NCBI RefSeq assembly: GCF_019397265.1
Contig: NZ_CP068985.1
Coordinates: 2,894,501-2,958,500, forward strand
DNA length: 64,000 nucleotides
Direction of reading: 5' to 3'
Source: Nonomuraea coxensis DSM 45129
GTDB lineage: Bacteria > Actinomycetota > Actinomycetes > Streptosporangiales > Streptosporangiaceae
Shown: in pieces, positions 1 to 7,283 of the stretch
How the letters are laid out: every line of letters starts with the position of its first letter
How positions within the stretch are numbered: position 1 is the stretch's first letter
Translations under genes and position numbers: made by a program
The notes under the pieces: generated by a model
Told to the model about the DNA's origin: nothing
What the model saw: only the letters and a program-made list of their open reading frames with translations
Databases searched by the model: none

Positions 1-146
1 CGCTCTACATCACGCGGAGCACCGTCGAACAGCACCTCACCAGGATCTATCGGAAGCTGAACATACAGACTCGCGGTGACCTGAGCGACCTCTTCGCCGC
101 CTACATCGCGGAGGAGGCGACGACCACAGCCGGCCGCACGGCGTGA
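1..146 (+). CDS. LuxR-family regulator, C-terminal fragment (cut by window edge)
   Basis: The frame from base 3 gives 47 residues and a TGA stop at 144-146. The visible part reads YITRSTVEQHLTRIYRKLNI, which is the recognition helix and scaffold of a LuxR/GerE winged helix (xxTVExHLxxIYRKL). A short Ala/Thr-rich tail follows. The N-terminal sensor or ATPase part lies outside the window, so the class (NarL-type or LAL-type) cannot be told. The next gene is convergent. Confidence 0.85.
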   Translation, partial: LYITRSTVEQHLTRIYRKLNIQTRGDLSDLFAAYIAEEATTTAGRTA

Positions 147-191
147 GGCGGTGGTCCCATGACGCGACCACGTCCGGCGGGGCCGGCTCGG

Positions 192-1373
192 TCAGTGGCC
201 TTGTCTCTTCAGGACCGGGCGCAGGACCTTCTCGTACGCGTCGGCGTACGTCGCCATGCCGAGGTCGCTCGGGTGCGAGCCGTCCACCAGTTCCTCAGGC
301 CCGGGGAGCTCGGCGGCCGAGAGGTAGGAGAGACCTCTGACGCCGGAGCGGCGCAGGTTCGTGCAGGCCGTGCGCAGGGCGGCTGCGTTCTGGGCGTTGC
401 GGGTGCGGCGGAACTCGACGAACTGGCCGTCCCCGTACCGGCGGTCCTCGACGAGCACGATGGGCGTGTCAGGGCGGGCCGCGCGCAGGATGCGGACGAA
501 GGGTTCGGCGCGTTCCGCGATCTGCTGCGGGTTCATGTTGGGGGAGCTGTCGACCACGTAGACGGACGCGTCGAGCTCGGTGAGCAGCTCGGCGATCTCG
601 GGCTCCATCCGCGCGTTGCCGGAGAAGCCCAGGTTGACGGTGGGGACGTCGAAGCGGCGGCCCAGGAGCGCGGTGATGGACATGCCGGGCCTGGACGCCA
701 CGCCGCCCTGCATGATCGAGCTGCCGTAGAAGACGGCGGGCGGGGTGGTGCGCGGTGCGACCCCGAGGAACTTGGCGCCGGCCTGGACGCCGATCTCCAG
801 CCGCTGCGGGCTGTTGTACAGCGGCAGGTAGGCGGTGTAGAGGCGCTCTCCCGGGTCGACCGCGATGCCCATCTGCTGGTCGACGTTCTGCGCCGCAGGG
901 TGCGTGTTGGCGAGCCAGGCGTCGTGTCCTGCCGGGGTGCGCGCGTACAGGTCCACGCCGCTGTGGCCGATGGCCGGCATGTGGTACATCGCGACGGTGG
1001 CCAGGCTGAGCCGGTAGCGGGCCCGGAAGATGGTCGAGTCGGTGACGAACCGGGTCAGGAGCCCCGAGGAGTTGCGGCTGCGCACCCAGACCTCGGGGGT
1101 CACGACGCCTTCGGCCTTGGCCGGGAGCCGGTCGTAGGAGGCCGCCGTGTCGGACCAGCCCTTGCCCTCGACGCCCCAGTGCGAGACGTCGTACCAGGCG
1201 ATGTCGCCCTCGATGCTGGGCGTCACCTCGACGAACTCGGTGGGCCACGCGGCGGGCGGGTGCGGGGCGGCGGCGTGCGCCGGCGTCGGTGACAGGCCGG
1301 AGATCGTGAGGGCGGCGCCGCCGGCGCCCGCGAGCCCGAAGAGATGACGTCGATTGACCATGTGGTTGCCCAT
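192..1373 (-). CDS. Secreted SGNH/GDSL-family hydrolase (Tat-like signal)
   Basis: 393 residues. The N-terminus has a twin-arginine-like signal (NRRHLFGLAG, then a hydrophobic stretch ending in AHA), so export is likely. A GxDLY-type N-terminal domain is suggested by GVDLYAR. The SGNH fold follows: GSSIMQGG holds the likely nucleophile serine, NLGFSGNA the Gly/Asn blocks, and DGSHPSDLG the C-terminal Asp/His pair. The family includes carbohydrate esterases and lipases; the substrate is unknown. The start is supported by GGGAG six bases upstream of the ATG. It stands alone, convergent with the LuxR fragment and divergent from the GntR gene. Confidence 0.85.
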   Translation of the reverse strand: MGNHMVNRRHLFGLAGAGGAALTISGLSPTPAHAAAPHPPAAWPTEFVEVTPSIEGDIAWYDVSHWGVEGKGWSDTAASYDRLPAKAEGVVTPEVWVRSRNSSGLLTRFVTDSTIFRARYRLSLATVAMYHMPAIGHSGVDLYARTPAGHDAWLANTHPAAQNVDQQMGIAVDPGERLYTAYLPLYNSPQRLEIGVQAGAKFLGVAPRTTPPAVFYGSSIMQGGVASRPGMSITALLGRRFDVPTVNLGFSGNARMEPEIAELLTELDASVYVVDSSPNMNPQQIAERAEPFVRILRAARPDTPIVLVEDRRYGDGQFVEFRRTRNAQNAAALRTACTNLRRSGVRGLSYLSAAELPGPEELVDGSHPSDLGMATYADAYEKVLRPVLKRQGH

Positions 1374-1588
1374 CGGTGCTCCCTTGTCGGAACGATGCTG
1401 TTCAGGGATGAGGCCGGTCGGGGGACGGCGCGGGCCGGGGCAGGGTGGTCAAGCGTCGGCCCTGATGCGACGATGATCGGACCCGGCCTGACGGTCGCGG
1501 CCGGCCGTGGGACGGAGGAGTGGCGGTGGCGTCATCGCGCCCCGCCCTGGTTCACCGGAAGGTCATGATTCTTCGGTGACTGTATGAG

Positions 1589-1613
1589 TTGGTATACAAG
1601 TCGTCAATACCAA
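1589..1613. promoter_or_regulatory. Putative GntR operator upstream of the GntR gene
   Basis: TTGGTAT at 1589-1595 and ATACCAA at 1607-1613 are perfect inverted arms, and the left arm continues as TTGGTATACAAG. A close copy, TTGGTCTACAAG, lies at 2479-2490 in front of the transport operon. HutC/GntR-type regulators bind GT-N-TA-N-AC-like palindromes, so autoregulation is a reasonable inference. Confidence 0.6.
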
Positions 1614-1681
1614 TCCACGGCCGTGGCGTAAAATGCGGGAGAAGCGCGGGTGCCGCCATGAAGGGGTTGGAGGGGGTGGAC

Positions 1682-2467
1682 GTGAGCGACGCGGACGCTC
1701 GTCGCGGGCGCAAGCACAACATGGTCCGCGAGCGGATCATGAGCCTGCTCGAAGACCTCAACGTGGGAGATCCGATCCCGCCCGAGCGCGTGCTCGAAGA
1801 GGACTGCGGCGTCTCCCGGCTCACGGTGCGGCGCGCCGTCGACGACCTGGTCAGGGACGGTCATCTCATCCGCAGGCAGGGCAGCGGCACCTACGTCGCG
1901 CGGCCCACGATCACCCAGTCGCCGACGGCGTCGTCGTTCTCGATGGGGCTGCGCCGGCGCGGCATCACGCCCTCGACCCGCGTCGTCGGCGTGGAGCGCT
2001 CCGACGCGGGCGTCCGCATGAGCTGGCGGCTGCAGATCGCGCCGTCCGACACGACCGTGACGATTCGCCGGCTGCGGCTGGCCGACGGCGACCCGATCGC
2101 GCTCGCCACCACGACGCTCCCCGACGCGCTGGTGCCCGGCCTGCCCGCCGAGGAGCTGGAGGAGAAGTCCCTCTACCAGGTGCTCTCCGACCTCTACGGC
2201 CTGAAGGTGGCGGCGGGCACGCAGACCATCGAGCCGACGGTGCTCAGTCAGGAGGAGTCGGCCGTGCTGGACGCGCCGCCGTACTCTCCCGCGTTCCTCT
2301 TCAGGACCGCGACCCGCACGTCGGACGGCGTTCCGATCGAGTTCACCCAGACGTTGTTCCGCGGCGACCGCTACATGATCACATCGGAGCTGGACCTCAC
2401 GTCGACCCTGGAGGAGGACCTCGGGCACCCCCGCGGAGTGACCCACAAGGCGACGTCCTTGGGATGA
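1682..2467 (+). CDS. GntR-family regulator with UTRA effector domain (HutC subfamily)
   Basis: 261 residues from the GTG at 1682, chosen because GGAGGGGG lies just upstream; ATG 1658 is an alternative in the same frame. The N-terminus is a GntR winged helix (PPERVLEEDCGVSRLTVRRA, then the wing RRQGSGTYV). The rest is a UTRA ligand domain ending in RGDRYMITSELD. UTRA regulators commonly bind phosphorylated sugars or other small acids and release DNA. That fits the downstream operon for a phosphodiester or sugar-phosphate. Shared operator-like sequences flank the gene, which suggests control of itself and of the operon. Confidence 0.88.
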   Translation: MSDADARRGRKHNMVRERIMSLLEDLNVGDPIPPERVLEEDCGVSRLTVRRAVDDLVRDGHLIRRQGSGTYVARPTITQSPTASSFSMGLRRRGITPSTRVVGVERSDAGVRMSWRLQIAPSDTTVTIRRLRLADGDPIALATTTLPDALVPGLPAEELEEKSLYQVLSDLYGLKVAAGTQTIEPTVLSQEESAVLDAPPYSPAFLFRTATRTSDGVPIEFTQTLFRGDRYMITSELDLTSTLEEDLGHPRGVTHKATSLG

Positions 2468-2478
2468 CGACCGGCCAA

Positions 2479-2501
2479 TTGGTCTACAAGAGGTATTGAC
2501 A
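2479..2501 (+). promoter_or_regulatory. Putative operator and -35 box of the transport operon
   Basis: TTGGTCTACAAG (2479-2490) differs by one base from the site in front of the GntR gene. It is followed at once by a consensus TTGACA (2496-2501), so a bound repressor would cover the promoter. I see no convincing -10 hexamer. Confidence 0.55.
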
Positions 2502-2584
2502 CCTCGCATCACAGATAACACCATTTCGTGCATCGTGACCTTGCGTCCCTTCCTGCGGGCGCATCGATCCGAAGGCGGTCACTC

Positions 2585-3616
2585 ATGCACACGTCCCTGT
2601 TACGAGTCGCCGCGGGCGCGCTCTCCCTCGCACTCCTCATGTTCGGGTCGGCCTGCGGATCCGGCGGCGACGACGCCGCATCCGCGTCCGGCGGCACGCT
2701 GACCTGGTACACGCCGATGCCCGAGGAACCCGCCCGGCGGCTGGCCGAGGCGTTCAAGGCCGAGTCGGGCATCGAGGTCGAGGTGCTGCGCCAGAGCGCC
2801 GGCGAGCTCCTGGCGCGGCTGAAGGCCGAGGCCGGCCGCCCCGCGGCCGACGTGATCGGCCTGGCCAGCGGGGACGCCGGGCCGCTCGCCAAGGAGAAGC
2901 TGATCCGGTCGTTCAAGCCCACGGCCGAGGGCATCGACAAGCGGTTCGTCGACCCCGAGGGCTACTGGCACGCCAACGAGCTCATCCTGATGACCGTCGG
3001 CGTCAACGCCGACCGGTGGAAGGAGGAGACCGGCGGAGCCCCGCTCCCGACGACGTGGGACGAGCTGCTGCGCCCCGACCTGAAGGGCCAGCTCGTCATG
3101 CCGAACCCGACGCTGTCCGGCACCGGGTACACGTTCGTGGCGACGCAGATCTTCCGCCACGGCGACGAGGCGGGCGCGTGGAAGTTCCTCGACGAGTTCC
3201 ACAAGCTGATCGGCCAGTACACCGACAGCGGGGGAGCGCCGTCGCAGCTGGTCGCCACCGGCGAGTACGCCGCCGGCGTCTCCTTCGCCCACGACCTGCT
3301 CAACGTGCGCGGGGCCGGGTTCCCCATCGAGCTCGTCTACCCCAAGCCCACCGGCGTCGTCATCTCCGGCAACGCGCTCGTCCAGGGGTCGCCGAACCCC
3401 CAGGGCGGCGCGACGTTCGTCCAGTGGCTCCAGGGCAAGAAGGCGTCCCAGATGATCGTCGACCTCGTCCACTCCTACCCCGTGCGGAGCGACGTGGACC
3501 TGCCCGACGGCGCACAGGGTCTCGCCGAGCTCGACCTGGTGGACTACGACCCGGTGCGCGCGGGCCAGATGCGCGACGCGGTGTCCAAGGAGTTCGCCAA
3601 GCGGTACGGGGTCTGA
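2585..3616 (+). CDS. ABC transporter substrate-binding lipoprotein (Fbp/PhnS-like)
   Basis: 343 residues from ATG 2585, preceded by GAAGGCGG. The signal peptide ends in a lipobox (FGSAC), so it is a membrane-anchored lipoprotein. The mature part begins TLTWYTPMPEEPARRLAEAF, the usual opening of family-1 extracellular binding proteins related to iron(III), spermidine and 2-aminoethylphosphonate carriers. The stop overlaps the permease start (TGATG). The companion enzymes are a phosphatase and a phosphodiester glycosidase. I therefore favour a phosphate-bearing organic ligand over ferric iron, but the ligand pocket cannot be read from sequence. Confidence 0.85.
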   Translation: MHTSLLRVAAGALSLALLMFGSACGSGGDDAASASGGTLTWYTPMPEEPARRLAEAFKAESGIEVEVLRQSAGELLARLKAEAGRPAADVIGLASGDAGPLAKEKLIRSFKPTAEGIDKRFVDPEGYWHANELILMTVGVNADRWKEETGGAPLPTTWDELLRPDLKGQLVMPNPTLSGTGYTFVATQIFRHGDEAGAWKFLDEFHKLIGQYTDSGGAPSQLVATGEYAAGVSFAHDLLNVRGAGFPIELVYPKPTGVVISGNALVQGSPNPQGGATFVQWLQGKKASQMIVDLVHSYPVRSDVDLPDGAQGLAELDLVDYDPVRAGQMRDAVSKEFAKRYGV

Positions 3617-5319
3617 TGCCCGTGCCCTCGACGACCCGCCAGGCCGCCGTGCCGGAAGAGCGGACGGAGCGGGCCCCCGGGACCCGGCCGGACTGGCAGC
3701 GGCGCAGCCGCAGACGCCTGCTGGCCGACCGGATCACGGTGGGCACGCTCGTCGCCTACGTCGCCGGCCTGCTCCTCCTCCTCGTCCTCGTGCCGACGGT
3801 CGCCATGCTGTTCGAGCCCGACGGCGAGGCATGGAGCCGGCTCGCCGAGCCGCGCGTGGCGACGGCCGCGAAGAACACCGTCGTCATCGGCGTGGCCTCG
3901 ACGCTGAGCGCCACCGTGGTCGGCTTCCTGTTCGCCTATGCCCTCAGCCGGCCCGACATCAGGGGCCGGGCCGTGCTGCGGGTGATGGCCCTGCTCCCGC
4001 TGATCTCGCCGCCGTTCGTCGTCGGCCTGGCGGTGCTGCTGCTGTTCGGGCGGCGCGGTCTGATCACGCACGAGCTGCTCGGCCTGGACATCAGCCTCCT
4101 CGGCCTCGGCGGGCTCTGGCTCGTCCAGACGCTCGCCTTCTTCCCCATGGCCACGCTGACCCTGCTGCCGACGCTGAAGAACATCGGCTCCACCCTGGAG
4201 TGGGCCGGCCGGGACCTCGGCTGGACGTGGTTCCAGACCTTCCGCCGGGTCACGCTGCCGCTGGCGTTCCCCACGATCCTGAACGCGCTGCTGCTCGTCG
4301 GCATGTTCGTCATCACCGACTTCGGCAACCCCGTCCTCATCGGCGCCGGGTACCAGGTGCTCTCGGTCGAGGCGTACGTGCAGGCGGTGGGCCGGCAGGA
4401 CTTCGGGATGGCGGCGGTGCTGTGCGTGCTGTTGTTCGTACCGACGCTGATCCTCTTCCTGATCCAGCGCCGCGTCCTCGCGCGGCGCTCGGCCGTCACC
4501 GTGTCGGGGAAGACGGGGAGCCTGCCGCCCGCGCCGCTGCCCGCGGCGGCGCGGCGCGGGCTCCTCACCGTCCTCGGCCTGGTCAGCGTCCTGATGATCC
4601 TCATCTACGGGAGCATCCTGGCCGGCTCGTTCACCCGGGCGTGGGGCGCCGACTGGAGCCTCACGCTGGACCACTGGCAGACGGCACTCCTGCGCGGTGA
4701 CGACATCCGCAACTCCGCGCTGTTCTCCGCCACGGCGGCGATCATCACGACGATCAGCACGCTGGTCGCCGCGTACGTCGTGCACCGCACGCGGGTCTTC
4801 GGCCGAGGCGTGATGGACGGGCTCGCGGTGCTGCCGTCGGCGATCCCCGGGACGATGATCGGCATCTCGTGGCTGCTCACGTTCAACGAGCCGCCGATCG
4901 CTCTGACCGGCACCGCGCTGATCCTGGTGCTGGTCATGGTCGTGCGGGCCATCCCGGTCGGCTACCGCACCGCGGTGACCACCATCAACCAGATCAGCCC
5001 GTCGATCGACGAGGCCGCCACCGACCTCGGCGCCTCGCGCGCCCGGGTCATCGTCCAGATCATGTTCCCCCTGCTGGGCGGCGCGTTCACCACGTCGCTC
5101 GTGTTCGGGTTCCTGCACGCGATCAACACGCTGAGTGCCGTGATCTTCCTGACCTCGCCGGGCATCGGCCTGGGCGCGCCCACCATCGTCAACCTCGCCG
5201 AGTTCGGCCAGTGGGGCGCCGCGACCGGCGTCGCGGCCGGCCTGATGGTGGTCAGCTTCGCCGGGCTCGCCGTCGCGAAGCTCGCCCTCGGCTCCCGGCT
5301 GCGGCTCTACGACCTGTGA
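3616..5319 (+). CDS. ABC transporter permease, fused double-domain (FbpB-like)
   Basis: 567 residues, starting inside the stop of the binding-protein gene. It has two BPD_transp_1 halves in one chain, each with about six membrane segments. The EAA loops are WAGRDLGWTWFQTFRRVTLP in the first half and EAATDLGASRARVIVQIMFP in the second. This double-length layout is typical of the FbpB/ThiP/PhnU-V group. It should form the whole membrane pore with two copies of the ATPase encoded next. Confidence 0.9.
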   Translation: MPVPSTTRQAAVPEERTERAPGTRPDWQRRSRRRLLADRITVGTLVAYVAGLLLLLVLVPTVAMLFEPDGEAWSRLAEPRVATAAKNTVVIGVASTLSATVVGFLFAYALSRPDIRGRAVLRVMALLPLISPPFVVGLAVLLLFGRRGLITHELLGLDISLLGLGGLWLVQTLAFFPMATLTLLPTLKNIGSTLEWAGRDLGWTWFQTFRRVTLPLAFPTILNALLLVGMFVITDFGNPVLIGAGYQVLSVEAYVQAVGRQDFGMAAVLCVLLFVPTLILFLIQRRVLARRSAVTVSGKTGSLPPAPLPAAARRGLLTVLGLVSVLMILIYGSILAGSFTRAWGADWSLTLDHWQTALLRGDDIRNSALFSATAAIITTISTLVAAYVVHRTRVFGRGVMDGLAVLPSAIPGTMIGISWLLTFNEPPIALTGTALILVLVMVVRAIPVGYRTAVTTINQISPSIDEAATDLGASRARVIVQIMFPLLGGAFTTSLVFGFLHAINTLSAVIFLTSPGIGLGAPTIVNLAEFGQWGAATGVAAGLMVVSFAGLAVAKLALGSRLRLYDL

Positions 5320-5339
5320 CACCTGCTGAGGGAGATTCC

Positions 5340-6461
5340 ATGATCGAACTGAAGTCGTTGTGCAAGTCGTTCGACGGGGTGCCGGCCGTTCGCGACCTCG
5401 ACCTCGTCGTCGGCCGCGGCGAGTTCCTCTGCCTCCTCGGCTCCAGCGGGTGCGGCAAGAGCACCACGTTGCGGATGATCGCCGGGTTCATCCAGCCGGA
5501 CAGCGGGAGCGTGCTCATCGACGGCGTGGACGTGTCCGGCTACGGGCCCGACGCGCGGCCGACGTCCATGGTGTTCCAGGACTACGCGATCTTCCCGCAC
5601 CTCACCGTCGCGGAGAACATCGAGTTCGGGCTGAAGGCGCAGAAACTGGCCAAGGACGAGCGAGCCCGCCGTACCGGGGAGGCGCTGGACCTGGTCGGCC
5701 TCACGGGACTCGGCGGCCGGCGGCCGAACGAGCTCTCTGGCGGGCAGCAGCAGCGCGTCGCCGTCGCCCGGTCGCTGGCGATCCGGCCGTCGGTGCTGCT
5801 CATGGACGAGCCGCTGTCCAACCTCGACGCGAAGACCCGCATCCAGCTGCGCACCCAGCTGCGCGAGATCCAGCGCGACACCGGGACGACGATCGTCTAC
5901 GTCACCCACGACCAGGAGGAGGCGCTGGCCCTGGGCGACCGGATCGCCGTCATGAAGGACGGCTCGCTCGAACAGCTCGGCAGCGGGCACGAGATCTACC
6001 TGGCCCCGTCCAACGGGTACGTCGCCGACTTCGTCGGCATCACGAACTGGCTGGCGGGGGAGTACGCCGGCGGGCCGGACGAGTCGTGGGAGGTGAACGT
6101 CGCCGGAGCGGTGCTCCGCGCGACGCCCGCGGCCACGTCGTCCTCGGTCTCTCCCGGCTCGCCCGTCGATGTGTCCGTACGCCCTGAGGACGTGTCGCTC
6201 AGTGAGGAGGACGCCCCCGGTGAGGGGGTGCTGAGCGGCGTCGTCCGCGACGTGCAGTTCCTCGGCCCGGTCGTCCGCACCTACGTCGAGGCCGGCGGCT
6301 CGGTGCTGATCGTGCACTCGGCGCAGAGCGGCTGGTCGCCAGGAGCGAACGTCCGGCTGAGCATCGGCAAGGGCGCGGCGCGGGCGTTCCCCAGGGTCGA
6401 GGGCGCGTGGCGCCCACCGGAAGCCGCCGCCCGGCCCGTCGTCGCGGCCGCGGCGAGCTGA
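5340..6461 (+). CDS. ABC transporter ATP-binding protein with TOBE-type C-terminus
   Basis: 373 residues from ATG 5340 (GAGGGAG upstream). Walker A is GSSGCGKST, the Q-loop FQDYAIFPH, the signature LSGGQQQR, Walker B LLMDEPLSNLD and the switch histidine VTHDQEEA. The C-terminal 130 residues are a TOBE/OB-fold of the MalK/FbpC/PotA class (VDVSVRPEDVSLSEEDA). It energises the double permease. The phosphatase gene follows after four bases, so co-transcription is likely. Confidence 0.92.
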   Translation: MIELKSLCKSFDGVPAVRDLDLVVGRGEFLCLLGSSGCGKSTTLRMIAGFIQPDSGSVLIDGVDVSGYGPDARPTSMVFQDYAIFPHLTVAENIEFGLKAQKLAKDERARRTGEALDLVGLTGLGGRRPNELSGGQQQRVAVARSLAIRPSVLLMDEPLSNLDAKTRIQLRTQLREIQRDTGTTIVYVTHDQEEALALGDRIAVMKDGSLEQLGSGHEIYLAPSNGYVADFVGITNWLAGEYAGGPDESWEVNVAGAVLRATPAATSSSVSPGSPVDVSVRPEDVSLSEEDAPGEGVLSGVVRDVQFLGPVVRTYVEAGGSVLIVHSAQSGWSPGANVRLSIGKGAARAFPRVEGAWRPPEAAARPVVAAAAS

Positions 6462-6465
6462 CGGC

Positions 6466-7272
6466 ATGGGCATCGCACAGGAAGAGGCGGACCTGCGTGA
6501 CCTGCTCGTCGAGCGGAGCCTGTCCGGCGGCATCAGGACCGTCCGCCGGCAGTCCCTGGCGTACGCGCACAAGATGCTCGAAGGAGACCCCGACAACACC
6601 TTCGGCCTGGAGGACTGGCGTACCGCGTCCATCGACGAGGTCGTGACCGCCGTCGAGGCCGGCATCGGCGACCGCATCACGGACGGCGACCCCGGGCTCG
6701 GGTACATCGCGCCCGAGCACACGCTGGCCGGCATCAGGGCGCACGCCGACGCCCTCGCACCCTTCCTGCGGGACGGCGGCGGCACGGTGCTGCTGGCGAC
6801 CGGGCACCCGACCGGGCTGCTCGACCACTACGCCGACCTGGCGCGCGCGCTGCGGAACGCGGGCAACAGGATCGTCCGCGTTCTCGACGACCATCGGCTC
6901 GACCGCGCCGTCGGGGCCCACGCCGCCGGCGAGACGGGAATCCGGTTCTTCGGCGGGGTCGCATGCGCCTTCCACGACGAGGCGATCCTGCACACCCACC
7001 GGCCCGACTACATGGAGGCCATGATCGCCGCGGTGGCCGCCGGCGGCGTGCGGATCGATCTCGTCATCGCCGACCACGGCATGGCGGGCGCGGCGATCGC
7101 GGCCGGCCTGCACACGCTGTCGATCGCCGACGCCAACGACGTCGCCCTGTTCCTGGCGCGCGCCAGGGGACGGCACGAGTACGTCCTGCCGATCGAGGAC
7201 AACTTCACGCCCGCCGAGTTCGCGCCGGTGGCCGCGTACATGCTCCGGCGCGCGACCGGTATCGCTGTTTGA
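6466..7272 (+). CDS. Cytoplasmic phosphatase of the PF15698 type
   Basis: 268 residues with no signal peptide. The pattern matches the actinobacterial phosphatase family I know as PF15698: SLAYAHKMLEGDPDNTFGLE near the start, then LLATGHPTGLLDHY, HTHRPDYMEAM, DLVIADHGMAGAA and IADANDVALFLA. The conserved Asp/His pairs suggest a metal-dependent hydrolase. It lies four bases after the ATPase and twelve before the secreted glycosidase. A plausible job is to remove phosphate from the imported compound. The family is poorly characterised, so this role is an inference. Confidence 0.7.
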   Translation: MGIAQEEADLRDLLVERSLSGGIRTVRRQSLAYAHKMLEGDPDNTFGLEDWRTASIDEVVTAVEAGIGDRITDGDPGLGYIAPEHTLAGIRAHADALAPFLRDGGGTVLLATGHPTGLLDHYADLARALRNAGNRIVRVLDDHRLDRAVGAHAAGETGIRFFGGVACAFHDEAILHTHRPDYMEAMIAAVAAGGVRIDLVIADHGMAGAAIAAGLHTLSIADANDVALFLARARGRHEYVLPIEDNFTPAEFAPVAAYMLRRATGIAV

Positions 7273-7283
7273 GGAGGATGGTC

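Noticed and set aside
3544-5322. Long minus-strand open frames opposite the permease, glycosidase, P450, hydroxylase and NRPS genes (for example 3544-5322, 7329-9647, 60654-62957)
   Set aside because: They have biased Arg/Gly/Pro/His composition, no motifs and no ribosome sites. They are the usual antisense shadows of high-GC coding sequence.
2585-6461. Ferric iron uptake operon (FbpABC)
   Set aside because: The transporter type fits, but the linked phosphatase and phosphodiester glycosidase and the UTRA regulator point to an organic phosphate ligand. Iron is kept only as an alternative.
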